A DNA stretch of 64,000 bases. Origin: Blasia pusilla. Its lineage: Eukaryota > Marchantiophyta > Marchantiopsida > Blasiales. The stretch lies in contig CM114271.1 in assembly GCA_050084515.1 (NCBI GenBank), positions 44,826,001 to 44,890,000 on the forward strand. The letters run 5' to 3'. Shown piece by piece: positions 38,771-47,865 of this stretch (position 1 is the first letter of the stretch; every line of letters starts with the position of its first letter). Made by a program: the position numbers and the translations under genes. The notes beneath the pieces were generated by a model that worked only from the letters and a program-made list of their open reading frames with translations, ran no database searches and was not told the origin of the DNA.

Positions 38771-39370
38771 GTGTTAGATCTCTTTGGAGGGATTGGCACT
38801 GGGTTAGCTGCTGTTTTGTAGGCAGGAGTGCGAGTACAACAGTATCTGTATGTATAGGAGAGTGATGATGTTGCAAGGCGCGTCTCACTACGACATGTGG
38901 CGCGATTACGCCTACGTTTTCCCGACTCATTATGCAAGGTCAGCGATCTGAATACCGAGTTCCTTCCGAGGGATATTTCGTTGTTGGGGGCGCAGGACTT
39001 AGAGCGGGTAGGGACCGTTGATTTGGTCATTGCCGGTTGGCCATGTCAAGGCCAATCGAGTGTTGAACGAGGCATGGGTTGGCGGACACTCGGTCCATGT
39101 TGTTTTGGGAGATGTTGAGGGTCTTACGTCAGTTGCAGGAGTACCAGTCTCATTCTCCAACCGACATTGTGGAGAATGTGCCGATCTTAGGAGACTCCCG
39201 GTCACGGGTGGTGACAAGTGTTCATCAAGTGCGTGCCTAGATCGGCCCAACAGTGTTCTTGGGTGCGGCGAGTGTAGGATTCTTGGATGCGGCAAGAAAT
39301 GACGTCGTGATGCCTCTTGGGTCAGGCGATGGACCTGAACTGCTTGACATGGATCCTCAGCTTGGGAGTG
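38771..39370 (+). pseudogene. C5-cytosine DNA methyltransferase domain inside pol
   Basis: Motifs of the family appear in canonical order. Motif I is VLDLFGGIGTGLAAVL at 38771. The motif II acidic residue is in ESDDVARRVSLRH near 38857. Motif IV, with the catalytic Cys, is DLVIAGWPCQGQS (PCQ at 39041). After a one-base frame change come motif V (RSMLFWEMLRVLRQL) and motif VI (DIVENVPILGD, ENV near 39172). A motif VIII-like block is GPTVFLGAASVG, and motif X is LGQAMDLNCLTWIL at 39317. Motifs I, IV and X share one frame with the RT downstream. Two in-frame stops and the shift disable it. The target-recognition part between motifs VIII and X is almost absent, so either it is deleted or the domain is very compact. 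It would methylate cytosine in DNA using SAM. Confidence 0.85.
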
Positions 39371-39688
39371 GCTGAGCAGCGTCGTATGAGATCGCAACAG
39401 CTCATAGCGGTTGCGTTGGTGAGCCCCATGCCTACCGAGACGGTGGAGGTAGTGGCTGGGGGCGACACCCGAGGAGATCGGGAGAGACACCCTTGGACTT
39501 CTTGGGAATTTTTGCAAGTACGCAAGGAGATGATAGCCACAACATTGAGCGTGGTTTCGGGCATTGCACGTGGAGGAGATAAGAGTTTGCAGTTGGCTGC
39601 AAGAGAGCGGCTGAGTGTTGTTGTTCGAGACGGGGTTGCACCATAGCAACCAGCGATACCGCGACCGGAGAGTCCTACCGTAGTCACG
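39371..39688 (+). pseudogene. Methyltransferase-RT linker
   Basis: This stretch is the rest of open frame 39317-39646 (109 aa, ending at an amber codon). It is in the same frame as the methyltransferase motif X and the RT, which shows that all are parts of one pol. No known domain is visible (SWEFLQVRKEMIATTLSVVS). Confidence 0.6.
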
Positions 39689-40930
39689 ATGGAGACTTGG
39701 GAGCCATATATGGGCCCTAAGTTGACAGGAGAAGAGCGGCGCCGAATACATCAATTCCTCAAGAGTTATAGGAGCTGCTTTGCGTTTAGCATGGAGGATT
39801 TGGATACGCTGAAGGGACCGGGGATCCGCATTGAGTTGTCGAGTGATACGCCAATCTTCCGACGACCCTACAGGTACAGTGATATGGAGAGGGCTCTGAT
39901 TCAGAGTAGGAGCCAAGACTTGGTCAGAGCAGGACTAGTGGAGATGTCGCATGGACAGTATGCATCTGCCATTGTAATGCCCGCCAAGAAGGATGTGCAT
40001 GACAATTGGACGGATAGGCGGATGTGTGGGGATTACCGACCTATCAATCGGCAGACGAAGTCCGATAGGTATGCCATGCCCACCCCTGAGGAGATCTTTG
40101 ATGCGATTGGTCATGCAAAGGTCTTTAGTTCATTGATTTTTGAAGTCGGATACCATCAACTACCTATCGATTGGAGGACAAAGTAAGACGGCATTTTGGG
40201 GCATCGATCCTCACGGGAAGGATTGTTTGTACCAGTGGCGGTTCTTACCATTTGGGTTAAAGAACGCCCCGGCTGAGTTTCAGAGGGTCATGGATAGGAT
40301 CTTGGCTGGTCTGGATTTTGCTAAGTGTTATATTGATGACATCGTAGTCTTTACCGCCACGGTTGAGGATCATGAGCGACATAAAGAGGAGGTGTTTCGA
40401 CGATTGCAATTACATGGGCTGAAGCTACATCTAGGCAAGTGCAAGTTCTTCTACGACCAGATTGAGTACTTGGGTCATACGATATACCCAGGGGGCCTTG
40501 GTGTTCAGCAAATGAAGGTAGAGGCTATCTCACGCATTCCACGCCCTATAGATGTGAGCCGGGTTCGCGCATTCATGGGATTGGCGAACTTCTATCGGCA
40601 ATACGTAAAGGGATTCGGTTTGATTGCGAAGCCAATGACCTTGCTGACCAAGGTGGATCACGAGTGGCACTGGGGGGATGAGCAGGAGCAAGCATTTCAG
40701 TTGCTCAAGGACATGTTGACGTCTGTGCCCATCTTGAGGAGACCAATCAGGGGGCGTCCTTTCCAATTGCACACAGATTGGAGCATGTTGGGGCTTGCAG
40801 CGGTGCTCACCCAACATGATAATGATAGTAGAGAGTTCGTGGTGGCTTACGCTAGCCGCTCGAACAACGCTGCAGAGGCAAAGTATAGCTCGTATGAGGG
40901 TGAGTGCTTGCTGCGGTGTGGATTGTTGCA
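39689..40930 (+). pseudogene. Ty3-type reverse transcriptase and start of RNase H
   Basis: Frame 39689-40186 covers the RT N-terminus through LVRAGLVEMSHGQYASAIVM, the CGDYRPINRQTKSDRYAMPT box, and the DLxxGYHQ position (LIFEVGYHQLPID, where the first catalytic Asp is replaced by Phe or the site is damaged). Frame 40140-40964 continues with FLPFGLKNAPAEFQRVMD, the catalytic CYIDDIVVFT (about 40326-40355), the LGHTI box and the connection region. RNase H starts at FQLHTDWSMLGLAAVL and includes a conserved Glu in KYSSYEGECL. One frameshift near 40160-40190 and another near 40920 break it. It would copy the element RNA to DNA. Confidence 0.85.
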
Positions 40931-41304
40931 TATTTCAGGTGTTACTTATTCGGCAACCCCTTGACCATCACCACTGAAGTGGTTGATGGAGTCCGACAAG
41001 CTTACAGGGAAGCTTGTGAGATGGGCTCTGTTGTTGCAGGAGTATGATTTTCAGGTGGTACATAGACCTGGGACGCTCAACCAAGATGCAGATGGGTTGA
41101 GTCGTAAACCATGTTCGAGTCAGCGAGATGCGACTGGAGCTCGATGGCATGGAGAGAGTGATAAGGAGTCGGTGCTAGGATGGCACGCGTCAGCCTATTT
41201 AGGCATGTTGGCTTTGGAGAGCCAGAGTGTGGAGACTTCGATGGCGAGTCCTAATGGAGAGTCCTTAGATCCCGAGGCCAGTGAGGAGACGACAGGTGGC
41301 TGAG
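40931..41304 (+). pseudogene. RNase H C-terminal part and connector
   Basis: After the shift near 40920 the frame at 40983-41303 gives LVRWALLLQEYDFQVVHRPG, then LNQDADGLSRKP, the standard end of Ty3 RNase H. The following 60 residues are low in hydrophobics and have no recognised domain. Confidence 0.8.
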
Positions 41305-42600
41305 ATATTCATGATGATGGAGTAGTCTTGGAGTACCTTCATGATCGGCAGCGTTTAGCAATCTTTGAGGTGCTAGAGAGCGAGATCGGATCCTACAGCG
41401 GGTCAGACGCTTCCGTTGGGAGGGGACACATGTTTTGAGGGTTTGGGAGGATGGCAGAGTACGCGTAGTGCCACATCTTTCGCAGAAAGCACGACTAGTG
41501 CAGCATGCCCACGAGGAGTTGGGTCACTTTGGGGTGAAGCGGACGTACAGCTTGCTCTAGATTTAGTATTGGTGGCGAGGCATGCAAACTGACGTTCAGC
41601 AGTTTGTTGCCATGTGCATGGTGTGTGATCGGGTCCGAGCATCGTTCCATGCTCTAACTCCACAGTTGCATCCATTACCGATCATGGGCTTAGGGTGTAG
41701 ATGGATTTTGGATTTTGCAGGACCTTTGCCTTTGACAGAATGTCATGGTTGTTATGTGTTGGTGATGGTCGAGCACTTCTCAAAGTGGATCGAGTTGGTT
41801 GCATTGCCTGACAAAGCGAGTGAGGGAGTAGCTTATGCCTTCCTTGACAGAGTGTTGAGTCAATATGGTGCACCGGTTGAGGTGTTGCAGACCATGGTAC
41901 CGAGTTTCGGGGTGAGTTCCAAGCCTTGTGTGATCAAGCGCTGATCGACCACCGCACGACTTGGCGAGATCATCCCGAGGCGGATGGATTAGCGGAGAGA
42001 GTTGTGCAGACGGTGAAGAGAGGTTTACGCAAGTATGGCTTGCACAGAGGTCACCTAGGAGATTGGGACCTCCAGTTGCCATGGTTGGCGATGGGAAACA
42101 GATTCAGCAGGCAGACATCCTTAGCATCTTTTTCACCGTATTTGCTACTTTATGGCCGAGAGCCAGATTTACCTACGGCCATTCGTCGAGATGCTGATGA
42201 GGTGCTGGACCTTGATGACCCAGATGTATGGGTGCGAGCATGTTCTCAGAGGGCTGAGTTGTTTTGGAGAGTGATGCCCATGGCGTTTGAGAACTTGGCG
42301 ATTGCGCAACATCGAGATACGTTGAGGTATGTGACTATTCGGGGAGGTGGTTATCGACCAACTATCGGGAGGTTTCATCGGGGAGATTTTGTCTACTTGC
42401 AGCAGACGGCACCGACGACGTTGGATGTGACTACATGGCGTACTATCCTGAGAGTGCTTGACGTTTTGCCATCCGGTGTTCTTTTGCTGGAGGGACGCGA
42501 TGGTATGGTATGGAAGGACCATGTGCGTAATTGTGCACCATGTCACCTTCCTAACATTGATAGTACAATGGATCCGAGCTTAGTAGTAGTTCCAACAGGC
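41305..42600 (+). pseudogene. DDE integrase
   Basis: The N-terminal zinc region reads LVQHAHEELGHFGVKRTYSL and then FVAMCMVC, an HHCC pattern, with a stop near 41561. The catalytic core has the first Asp in WILDFAGPLP (about 41710). The second is in DHGTEF, which needs a frameshift near 41895, and the Glu is in HPEADGLAERVVQ (about 41974). The C-terminal part (FHRGDFVYLQQTAPTTLDVT; GVLLLEGRDGMVWKDHV) resembles the GPY/F-type tail of Ty3 integrases. From 41926 to 42747 the frame is open for 273 aa through the PHD finger. It would insert the cDNA and make the 4-bp duplication. No chromodomain is present. Confidence 0.87.
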
Positions 42601-42747
42601 TTGCGTTGTATGTTGTGTGGTTCTGCCCGTGGTGCGGCCACGATGGTGGTCTGTGATGGTTGTTCGAGAGGTTGGCATATGGCATGTCTGACGCCACCTC
42701 TCACTAGGGTTCCTTGGGGACGATGGATGTATGCCACATGTACTTAG
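42601..42747 (+). CDS. PHD finger fused to the integrase C-terminus
   Basis: The last 49 residues of the 273-aa open frame (41926-42747) form a C4HC3 zinc finger. The order is CMLC, ten residues, CDGC, four residues, H-M-A-C, then CLTPPLTRVPWGRW and a final C. The aromatic Trp and the PPL-xxVPxGxW block are typical of PHD fingers in chromatin proteins. The penultimate ligand is Tyr in this copy (WMYATC instead of WxCxxC), so it is partly disabled. PHD fingers commonly read the histone H3 tail, so this module could guide integration, as chromodomains do in chromoviruses. Two other copies (10138-10260, 21970-22107) keep the finger. Confidence 0.87.
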   Translation: MRCMLCGSARGAATMVVCDGCSRGWHMACLTPPLTRVPWGRWMYATCT

Positions 42748-42935
42748 AGGAGATACTAGGTAGGTTTCGATCCCGACTTTTTCTCTGACATGGATGACAT
42801 GAAGGCGACTAACAATGGGGCCACATGAGCACCCGGCCTTCTTGCTCTTAGCGTCCGGGAGATGTATGTCATGGTAGGTAGGGATAGATGGCTATCTGGA
42901 GTTATAGGGACCTAACCACCAACTAGGGGGGCGAT
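42748..42935 (+). other. 3' untranslated end and polypurine tract
   Basis: Non-coding, conserved with 10261-10466. It ends with CTAGGGGGGCGA (42923-42934), a purine tract at the place where plus-strand priming would start, directly before B1. The second subfamily has the same tract at 1691 and 52767. Confidence 0.7.
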
Positions 42936-43061
42936 TGGAGATACTTTGGTACTTCTTGTCTCGTTGTTTGGATGCCATAAGTTAGCATGGGATCGTGCGT
43001 GTTTGTGTGTGTGTTTGGTGATAGCGATGTATATTGTGTAGCGATGTGTATGCGCACGACA
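42936..43061 (+). repeat. B1, internal copy of the split repeat
   Basis: It is 126 bp, TGGAGATACT to GCGCACGACA. By eye it differs from B2 at six positions, all transitions. It follows the purine tract and is joined to A2 through the two bases AG. Confidence 0.88.
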
Positions 43062-43063
43062 AG

Positions 43064-43706
43064 TGTCACGTCCTTTAGGATAGATCGGTGAGATCTAGTA
43101 GAGCGTCTTCAAGAGTAGTGGAGGACAGGCCTAGGAGGTCGAGGATGACTTGCTGAGGCCCTGGAAAACCTGAGAGACCAGGTTTCCCCTTCGTTTTGGC
43201 TCATTTGGAGCCATATTGAGGAACTTACTATTTTAGGTAAGTACCATTTTGAGTATATGATCAGCTTTCTATTTTTTGTAAGTGGCCCTTGACCTCCTAC
43301 ATTAGGTGAAGAGCCAAAGAGGTGACTTGGGAGAATAGGTTACCATGGAGAGAGATTGGGAGAGGGAAGGGGTATATATCCCAATGAGAGAGAGCTTGAG
43401 AGCTCATTCTCTCTTTGTTGAACCTCTTGGCATGAGGCGGCAGAGCTATGGTCCCTTGCCTTGTGAGTATAACCCAAGCCTCTCATTAGGAGAGTGGGTT
43501 TGGTTTGACATGAGAGAGAGTGCACACCTTTGAGAGCTATGGTGTGAGATTGTATAGAGAGAGATTATGTAGAGAGAGATTGGAGATATTTTGGTACTTC
43601 TTGTCTCATTGTTTGGATGCCATGAGTTAGCATGGGATCGTGCGTGTTTGTGTGTGTGTTCGGTGATAGCGATGTATGTTGTGTAGCGATGTGTATGCGC
43701 ACAACA
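43064..43706 (+). repeat. A2-B2, 3' terminal repeat pair
   Basis: A2 is 43064-43580 (TGTCACGTCC start) and B2 is 43581-43706 (GCGCACAACA end). As a unit it is bounded by TGTCNNG inverted ends and is the same unit that occurs as solo copies at 16607-17224 (second subfamily) and 44832-45901. Confidence 0.88.
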
Positions 43707-44073
43707 TATGTTACAAATCTTGGAGATACAAAGTGACCTACTCTGTTCGTGCGCTCACACAAGAGCTTCGATGGAATTGGCCTTGAACATGGATATAACT
43801 CGTCATACGAGAATACGTTATCACTATGGCTCCCGGCTATTTGACTTCTCGAGAAATCAGGGTTTTTACCTAATTTTCTTTGTTTCTATTTATAGAAAAA
43901 ACCGTGAGGGATTGCGTCCTATACCCCCGCGTCATTTGGCATCGCATCTAATCCTACTCCAAAAACCACCTTCATGATATTATTATAACTCCTCCAACGT
44001 CTAAGTCTGAACCATCAGTCCAAGCTTCTCCTTGTATAAGGGGGCCGATCAGTTTAATGTTGAGAATCCAATA
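43707..44073 (-). repeat. D-family LTR, right piece
   Basis: It starts with the duplicated TATG and continues the D LTR interrupted at 33679, matching 18985-19170 and the reverse complement of 45305-45745. Its other end reads TGAGAATCCAATA, the counterpart of the TGTTGGATTCTCA start at 45305. Confidence 0.7.
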
Positions 44074-44831
44074 TTTTTTTGATAGTGACTAATAAATTTG
44101 CTTGAAGTAATTAATTTCAAAGTGGGTTGATTCATTGAATTGTGATGGTGAATATTTGATAATTAGAGAATAAATTTTTCTATCACAAAGTATACAAGTT
44201 TGGGAGCATCTAATTTTTGGCTAGCCAAATCTCACACATCGATGACAAAGATAAATTCCATGGAAGAAAATTTCCAATTGGCCTCTTGAAATTCAAAGTT
44301 TTGATTGTTAATGATCATAGTGCATAACTCCTATTTCCAAACTTGGACAATGATCCACCACAACTATTGGTCAATCAAGCTTTGGGTAGTTATCAGTTGT
44401 GGCCAAACAGTAATGCCAAGAAAACTCAAATTCTTGCACCTTAGTTTTTAAATTAGATTAGAGATTATTTTAGGTTTTTTGGTGAATTCCAATTCCTCTT
44501 TTACAAGAATTTTGAACTTCAATTTATGTTGTTAGTCCTAGTGCTATATGCACATTTTGGCTAGTAGTGTTGTGAGTTATATTTCTATTGTTAAGTTTGA
44601 ATATCTTCCATCATCATAGAAATGAACGTCAATGAATCTTTGTTTATTGAATTTCATGCATCATCATAAGATGCAACATGCATATGATATATTTTTTTCA
44701 TCGTTATTTTTCTAATATTCATGTAATTTCAAGCTACATTGTGGGCTTCTAATGATTTTGAAATTCTTTACATTAAGGAAACTGGTATAGTTATTAAATA
44801 GGTATCATGTGCATACACAATATACATTATG
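44074..44831. other. Unclassified AT-rich DNA
   Basis: No open frame or repeat is recognised, except that the last 20-odd bases (ATCATGTGCATACACAATAT) are a short extra copy of the B-segment end adjoining the solo repeat that follows. Confidence 0.35.
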
Positions 44832-45901
44832 GTATCATGCGCATACACAACATACATTGTTGTAATTGAATCTACAAAAAAAACACATAAGATGTCATAC
44901 TAATTCATGACATATAAACATCGAGACAATTGAGTATCAAAATATCTCTAATAAATCAAAATCTTTTATAACGTGCAGACAAATCCATCTCTCCATATTA
45001 TGCCAAACTAAATTTACTCTCCTAATAAGAGGTTTGGATTACTCATAAGGCAAGGAGGACCATAACTCTGTCGCCTCATGCTAAGAGATTCAACAAAGAG
45101 AGAATAAGCGGGGTCTACTTCCTTCCCTCTCCTAAGCTCTCTACGTGGTAACCTATGGTCGCATATCATCTCCTTGGCTCTTGACATGCTGAAGAGAATG
45201 AAGGGTAACTTCCCAAAGTGGAAAGTGAGCTATATTCATAACATTGTATTATCCGAAATAGTAAGTGTATAAATATAGCTCCAAATGAGCAAAAACGAAG
45301 GGAATGTTGGATTCTCAAAATCCACTTCTCTCCCCAACATTAATATGATTGGCCCCCTTATATGAGGAGAAGCCTAGATTGATGCTTCCGACTTAGATGT
45401 TGAAGGAGTCATAGTAATATGACGTAGGTGGTTTATGGAGTAGCGTTATTAGGATTTTATGACCCTATATTGCATAAGGGTCCGGGGCACCCTGACGCGT
45501 CCTAGGAGCGCAGTCCCTGGTATGCCAAGATGATGCAGGGGTCGGGCAAACTTTATCTATAAATAGAAACAAAGAAAAATAGACAAAAAATCTTAGTTTC
45601 CCGAGTGGTGACATAGTCGGGAGCCGCAACGGTAGCACATTCTCGTATGTCGAGTAATCTCAATGTTCAGGTTCCATCTAAGCTCTTCTCTGAGCGCACA
45701 GACGGACTAGGCCACTTTGTATCTCCATGATTTGCAACATATTTTAGTGATTCCCTCGCATTCTTTTTTCTCGTAGGGAAAACCTCCTCTCCAAGGTTAC
45801 TTGAGGCCTCAACAAGTCATTTTGACCTTCTCAGGCTGTCCTCTGGTATCCTCAGAGCCGCCCTGCTAGAAACTCGTCAATCTATCCTACAAGACGTGCC
45901 A
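44832..45901 (-). mobile_element. Solo A-B terminal repeat, first subfamily, TSD ATGG, interrupted by a D LTR
   Basis: In minus orientation it runs from TGGCACGTC (45901) to GCGCATGATA (44832), with A above about 44960 and B below. It is flanked by ATGG at 44828-44831 and 45902-45905. It is interrupted by the plus-strand D LTR at 45305-45775. Without that insert it is about 600 bp, the size of A2-B2. A second 4-bp duplication for this unit supports its ends. Confidence 0.8.
45305..45775 (+). mobile_element. D-family solo LTR, TSD GGGAA
   Basis: The 471-bp copy starts TGTTGGATTCTCAAAATCC and is flanked by GGGAA at 45300-45304 and 45776-45780. The host sequence (AACGAA-GGGAA-AACCT) rejoins as in the uninterrupted A segment at 43180-43195. 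It contains TATAAATAGAAAC at 45561, a TATA-like word. The right end CTCGTA lacks the usual CA. Confidence 0.82.
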
Positions 45902-46446
45902 ATGGAATAAGAAAGGGAAATTATGAAGGAAATTGTGTTTTCTTAGTTTACCATTGGAACCGACTAAAAAAGTTAAGTTTGACGGTGAGAAGGAGCTAAA
46001 GGATAGATCTCATATGAAGAAGATGTTGAAAAGATTCCCTCTAGCAAAGTAGATTTCCAAAGTTGACTTTACTATCAATGTTGAGGGAGCACATATGAGG
46101 GCATAGAAGAAACTCTGTACATGCTTCTCTTAGTATTGGAACTTAAGTTATGATATCCTTTTTGTTGGAAATGTGCAAAAAAGTACAAAAGGATGTTACT
46201 CACCCTATTTCAACTTAAGTTTTGATAGACCTTACTAGTTTATATGGTTCGAATTGGCAAAGAAGGTCGTTTCTTGTCGTATCTTCCCCTTAGTGAGAGT
46301 TTGAATGGGCTCCGTATCGCTAGTTTATAGCATCCAATTCCACTATTTCAAAGCATATGGAGCCACAAATTTTAAAGTATTTTTATCTGCATTTAAGGGG
46401 CTATTGACGTGGGGATAAGATATTGGAACTTAAGTTCCAATCCAAT
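45902..46446. other. Unclassified DNA with palindromic GGAACTTAAGTTCC words
   Basis: No gene. The word TTGGAACTTAAGTT occurs at 46137 and, as a full palindrome, at 46424-46441; related words recur at 47518, 56787, 56884 and 56950. It probably belongs to the same host repeat that continues after the CACTA insertion. Confidence 0.4.
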
Positions 46447-46449
46447 TGT

Positions 46450-47435
46450 CACTACTACATTTTCATCACTCTACAAGTCACGAGTTGCAACTTAGCCATC
46501 ATATAGTCTTGGAAAAATCGCACTCGTTATTAATTTGCAAACATAAAAATTTGACTTGCAAATTATTACTCTAACATGACTTGGAATCTATTTTTCTTAT
46601 AAACCAAAATAAAGTCATAACTCAATAGCAAAAGGCTTGTAAGATGATCATATGTGATTCAAAACCTCTTTGCAACTTCGTGACTTATTTATGGGCATTT
46701 ATGAATTTGAGAAGTCACCAATACCTTGCAAAAAAATTGATTCACGACTTTCTTTAAAAGAATCACAAGTTTTTTTTTTCAGAAAGGTCCCAAAAAAGCA
46801 AGTTCAAATAGTGTTCTTTTGCACTCCCAAACAACTTGCAAAGTAGTGGTTTTGGACTTACAAGAGACTTGCAAATCATTGTTTTTGGACTGTGGGCAAA
46901 TATTTGTTTTTCTCCTATTTTGCTCAGTTTGGACTTTATTTGGTCTATATAACACTTTTTAAATGGGGGTTTGGTTTCTTGTAATTTTTTCTTAGGGATG
47001 GCTTTGCTTTTTCTTTTTTTTCTTTCCCTTTATCATTCCCTATAGTTTAGAACCAATCATTTAAAAAAACTAGTTGTAAAGTGAGAAGAGGAATCCAAGA
47101 AAGTTTAGAGGAAAATCAAAGATGGAACGGTTTGGAGGCGAGAGCAAAATTTGTGTTTCACGTTCCATCGTGTGCAAGTACATCTAAACTCTTATATTAT
47201 GAGTCAATTCTGTCTCCGAGAATTAGTAAGTTGCGATGTCCACAACTCACATTTTGCGAGACATTTATGAGGCACATTCATAAAAACCAATGGGAGTTAT
47301 TTGCATCTTGCAGGACTTGTAACTTACTTGTAATTGATTTATAAAGCTCATAAGAGTTGCAAACTAGAGTTGACTTGCAAATTTGAAAGAAGGAATCGCA
47401 AGATGACGAACAATATTCTCTTATCCTTGGTAGTG
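46450..47435. mobile_element. Non-autonomous CACTA element, TSD TGT
   Basis: The left end is CACTACTACATTTTC and the right end, complemented, CACTACCAAGG. It is flanked by TGT at 46447-46449 and 47436-47438, the 3-bp duplication of the CACTA superfamily. At 986 bp it is too short for a transposase; frame 47081-47344 (87 aa) has no tnp2 or tnpA motif. The word TTGCAA, mostly as ACTTGCAAA or GAGTTGCAA, is repeated many times near both ends, as expected of subterminal transposase-binding repeats. It could be mobilised by a tnp2 like the relic at 15760. Confidence 0.85.
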
Positions 47436-47579
47436 TGTAACATATATTGGATTGAGGGTCACATATGAGATATAAGAATATTTCACCAATTAAGCAGAAT
47501 AATAGAGCAAAAGGTAATTGGAACTAAAGTTCCAATTTGACCACAATTAAGTTTGGTTGCACTCTTTTAAATTTTGTTT

Positions 47580-47865
47580 TGGTAAATGATATTGGAAACT
47601 CAAGGATCATGCAATTATAGAAACATGGCAAGCGAGAGAGACATATTTCATGATATGAAATGAGCCACTAGCACCATCAATTCTCATGAGTCATAAGCTC
47701 TACATAGTCCTACTTGCTATAGATATGGAAAGATATTTTGGATGCTTTCCAATCTAATCCTTCTGATTCTATGTACACACTAACACATAAGGAATGAAAA
47801 TTTGAACTTCTTGTTGTTACTACTAAGAACATTGTTGGAATAACTTTGTAACACTCCCACTTAGT
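47580..47865 (-). repeat. Ty1/copia LTR-like repeat
   Basis: It is repeated, diverged, at 56484-56745 (shared GCAAGCGAGAGAGA and TCATAAGCTCTACATAGTCC-type blocks). Minus-strand copia pol starts immediately to the right, so this is the 3' LTR of that element. Confidence 0.6.

Larger units (their letters stand above)
33680..43706 (+). mobile_element. Complete Ty3-like element with split direct repeats, DNA methyltransferase and PHD finger
   Basis: The 10,027-bp element starts TGTCACGTCC and ends GCGCACAACA. It is flanked by TATG at 33676-33679 and 43707-43710 and lies inside a D-family LTR whose two halves rejoin when it is removed. Order: A1 (33680 to about 34235), long leader, gag, protease, methyltransferase, RT, RNase H, integrase, PHD, purine tract, B1 (42936-43061), spacer AG, A2 (43064-43580), B2 (43581-43706). 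A1 is followed by leader and not by B. That is the A1-ORF-B1-A2-B2 arrangement of PAT/Ngaro-type elements, but the enzymes are Ty3-like. I see no tyrosine recombinase. Frameshifts and stops in gag and pol make this copy defective. Confidence 0.88.

Noticed and set aside
42936-43061. B alone read as a 126-bp LTR, with A as the leader of a short-LTR element
   Set aside because: B does follow the purine tract, but A at the 5' end has no B before it in three elements. The 4-bp duplications (TATG, ATAT, TGTG, ATGG) flank A...B units and not B...B units.
33680-43706. A tyrosine recombinase, expected for split-repeat elements
   Set aside because: I looked at all frames between RNase H and the purine tract. 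The only recombination enzyme seen is a DDE integrase.
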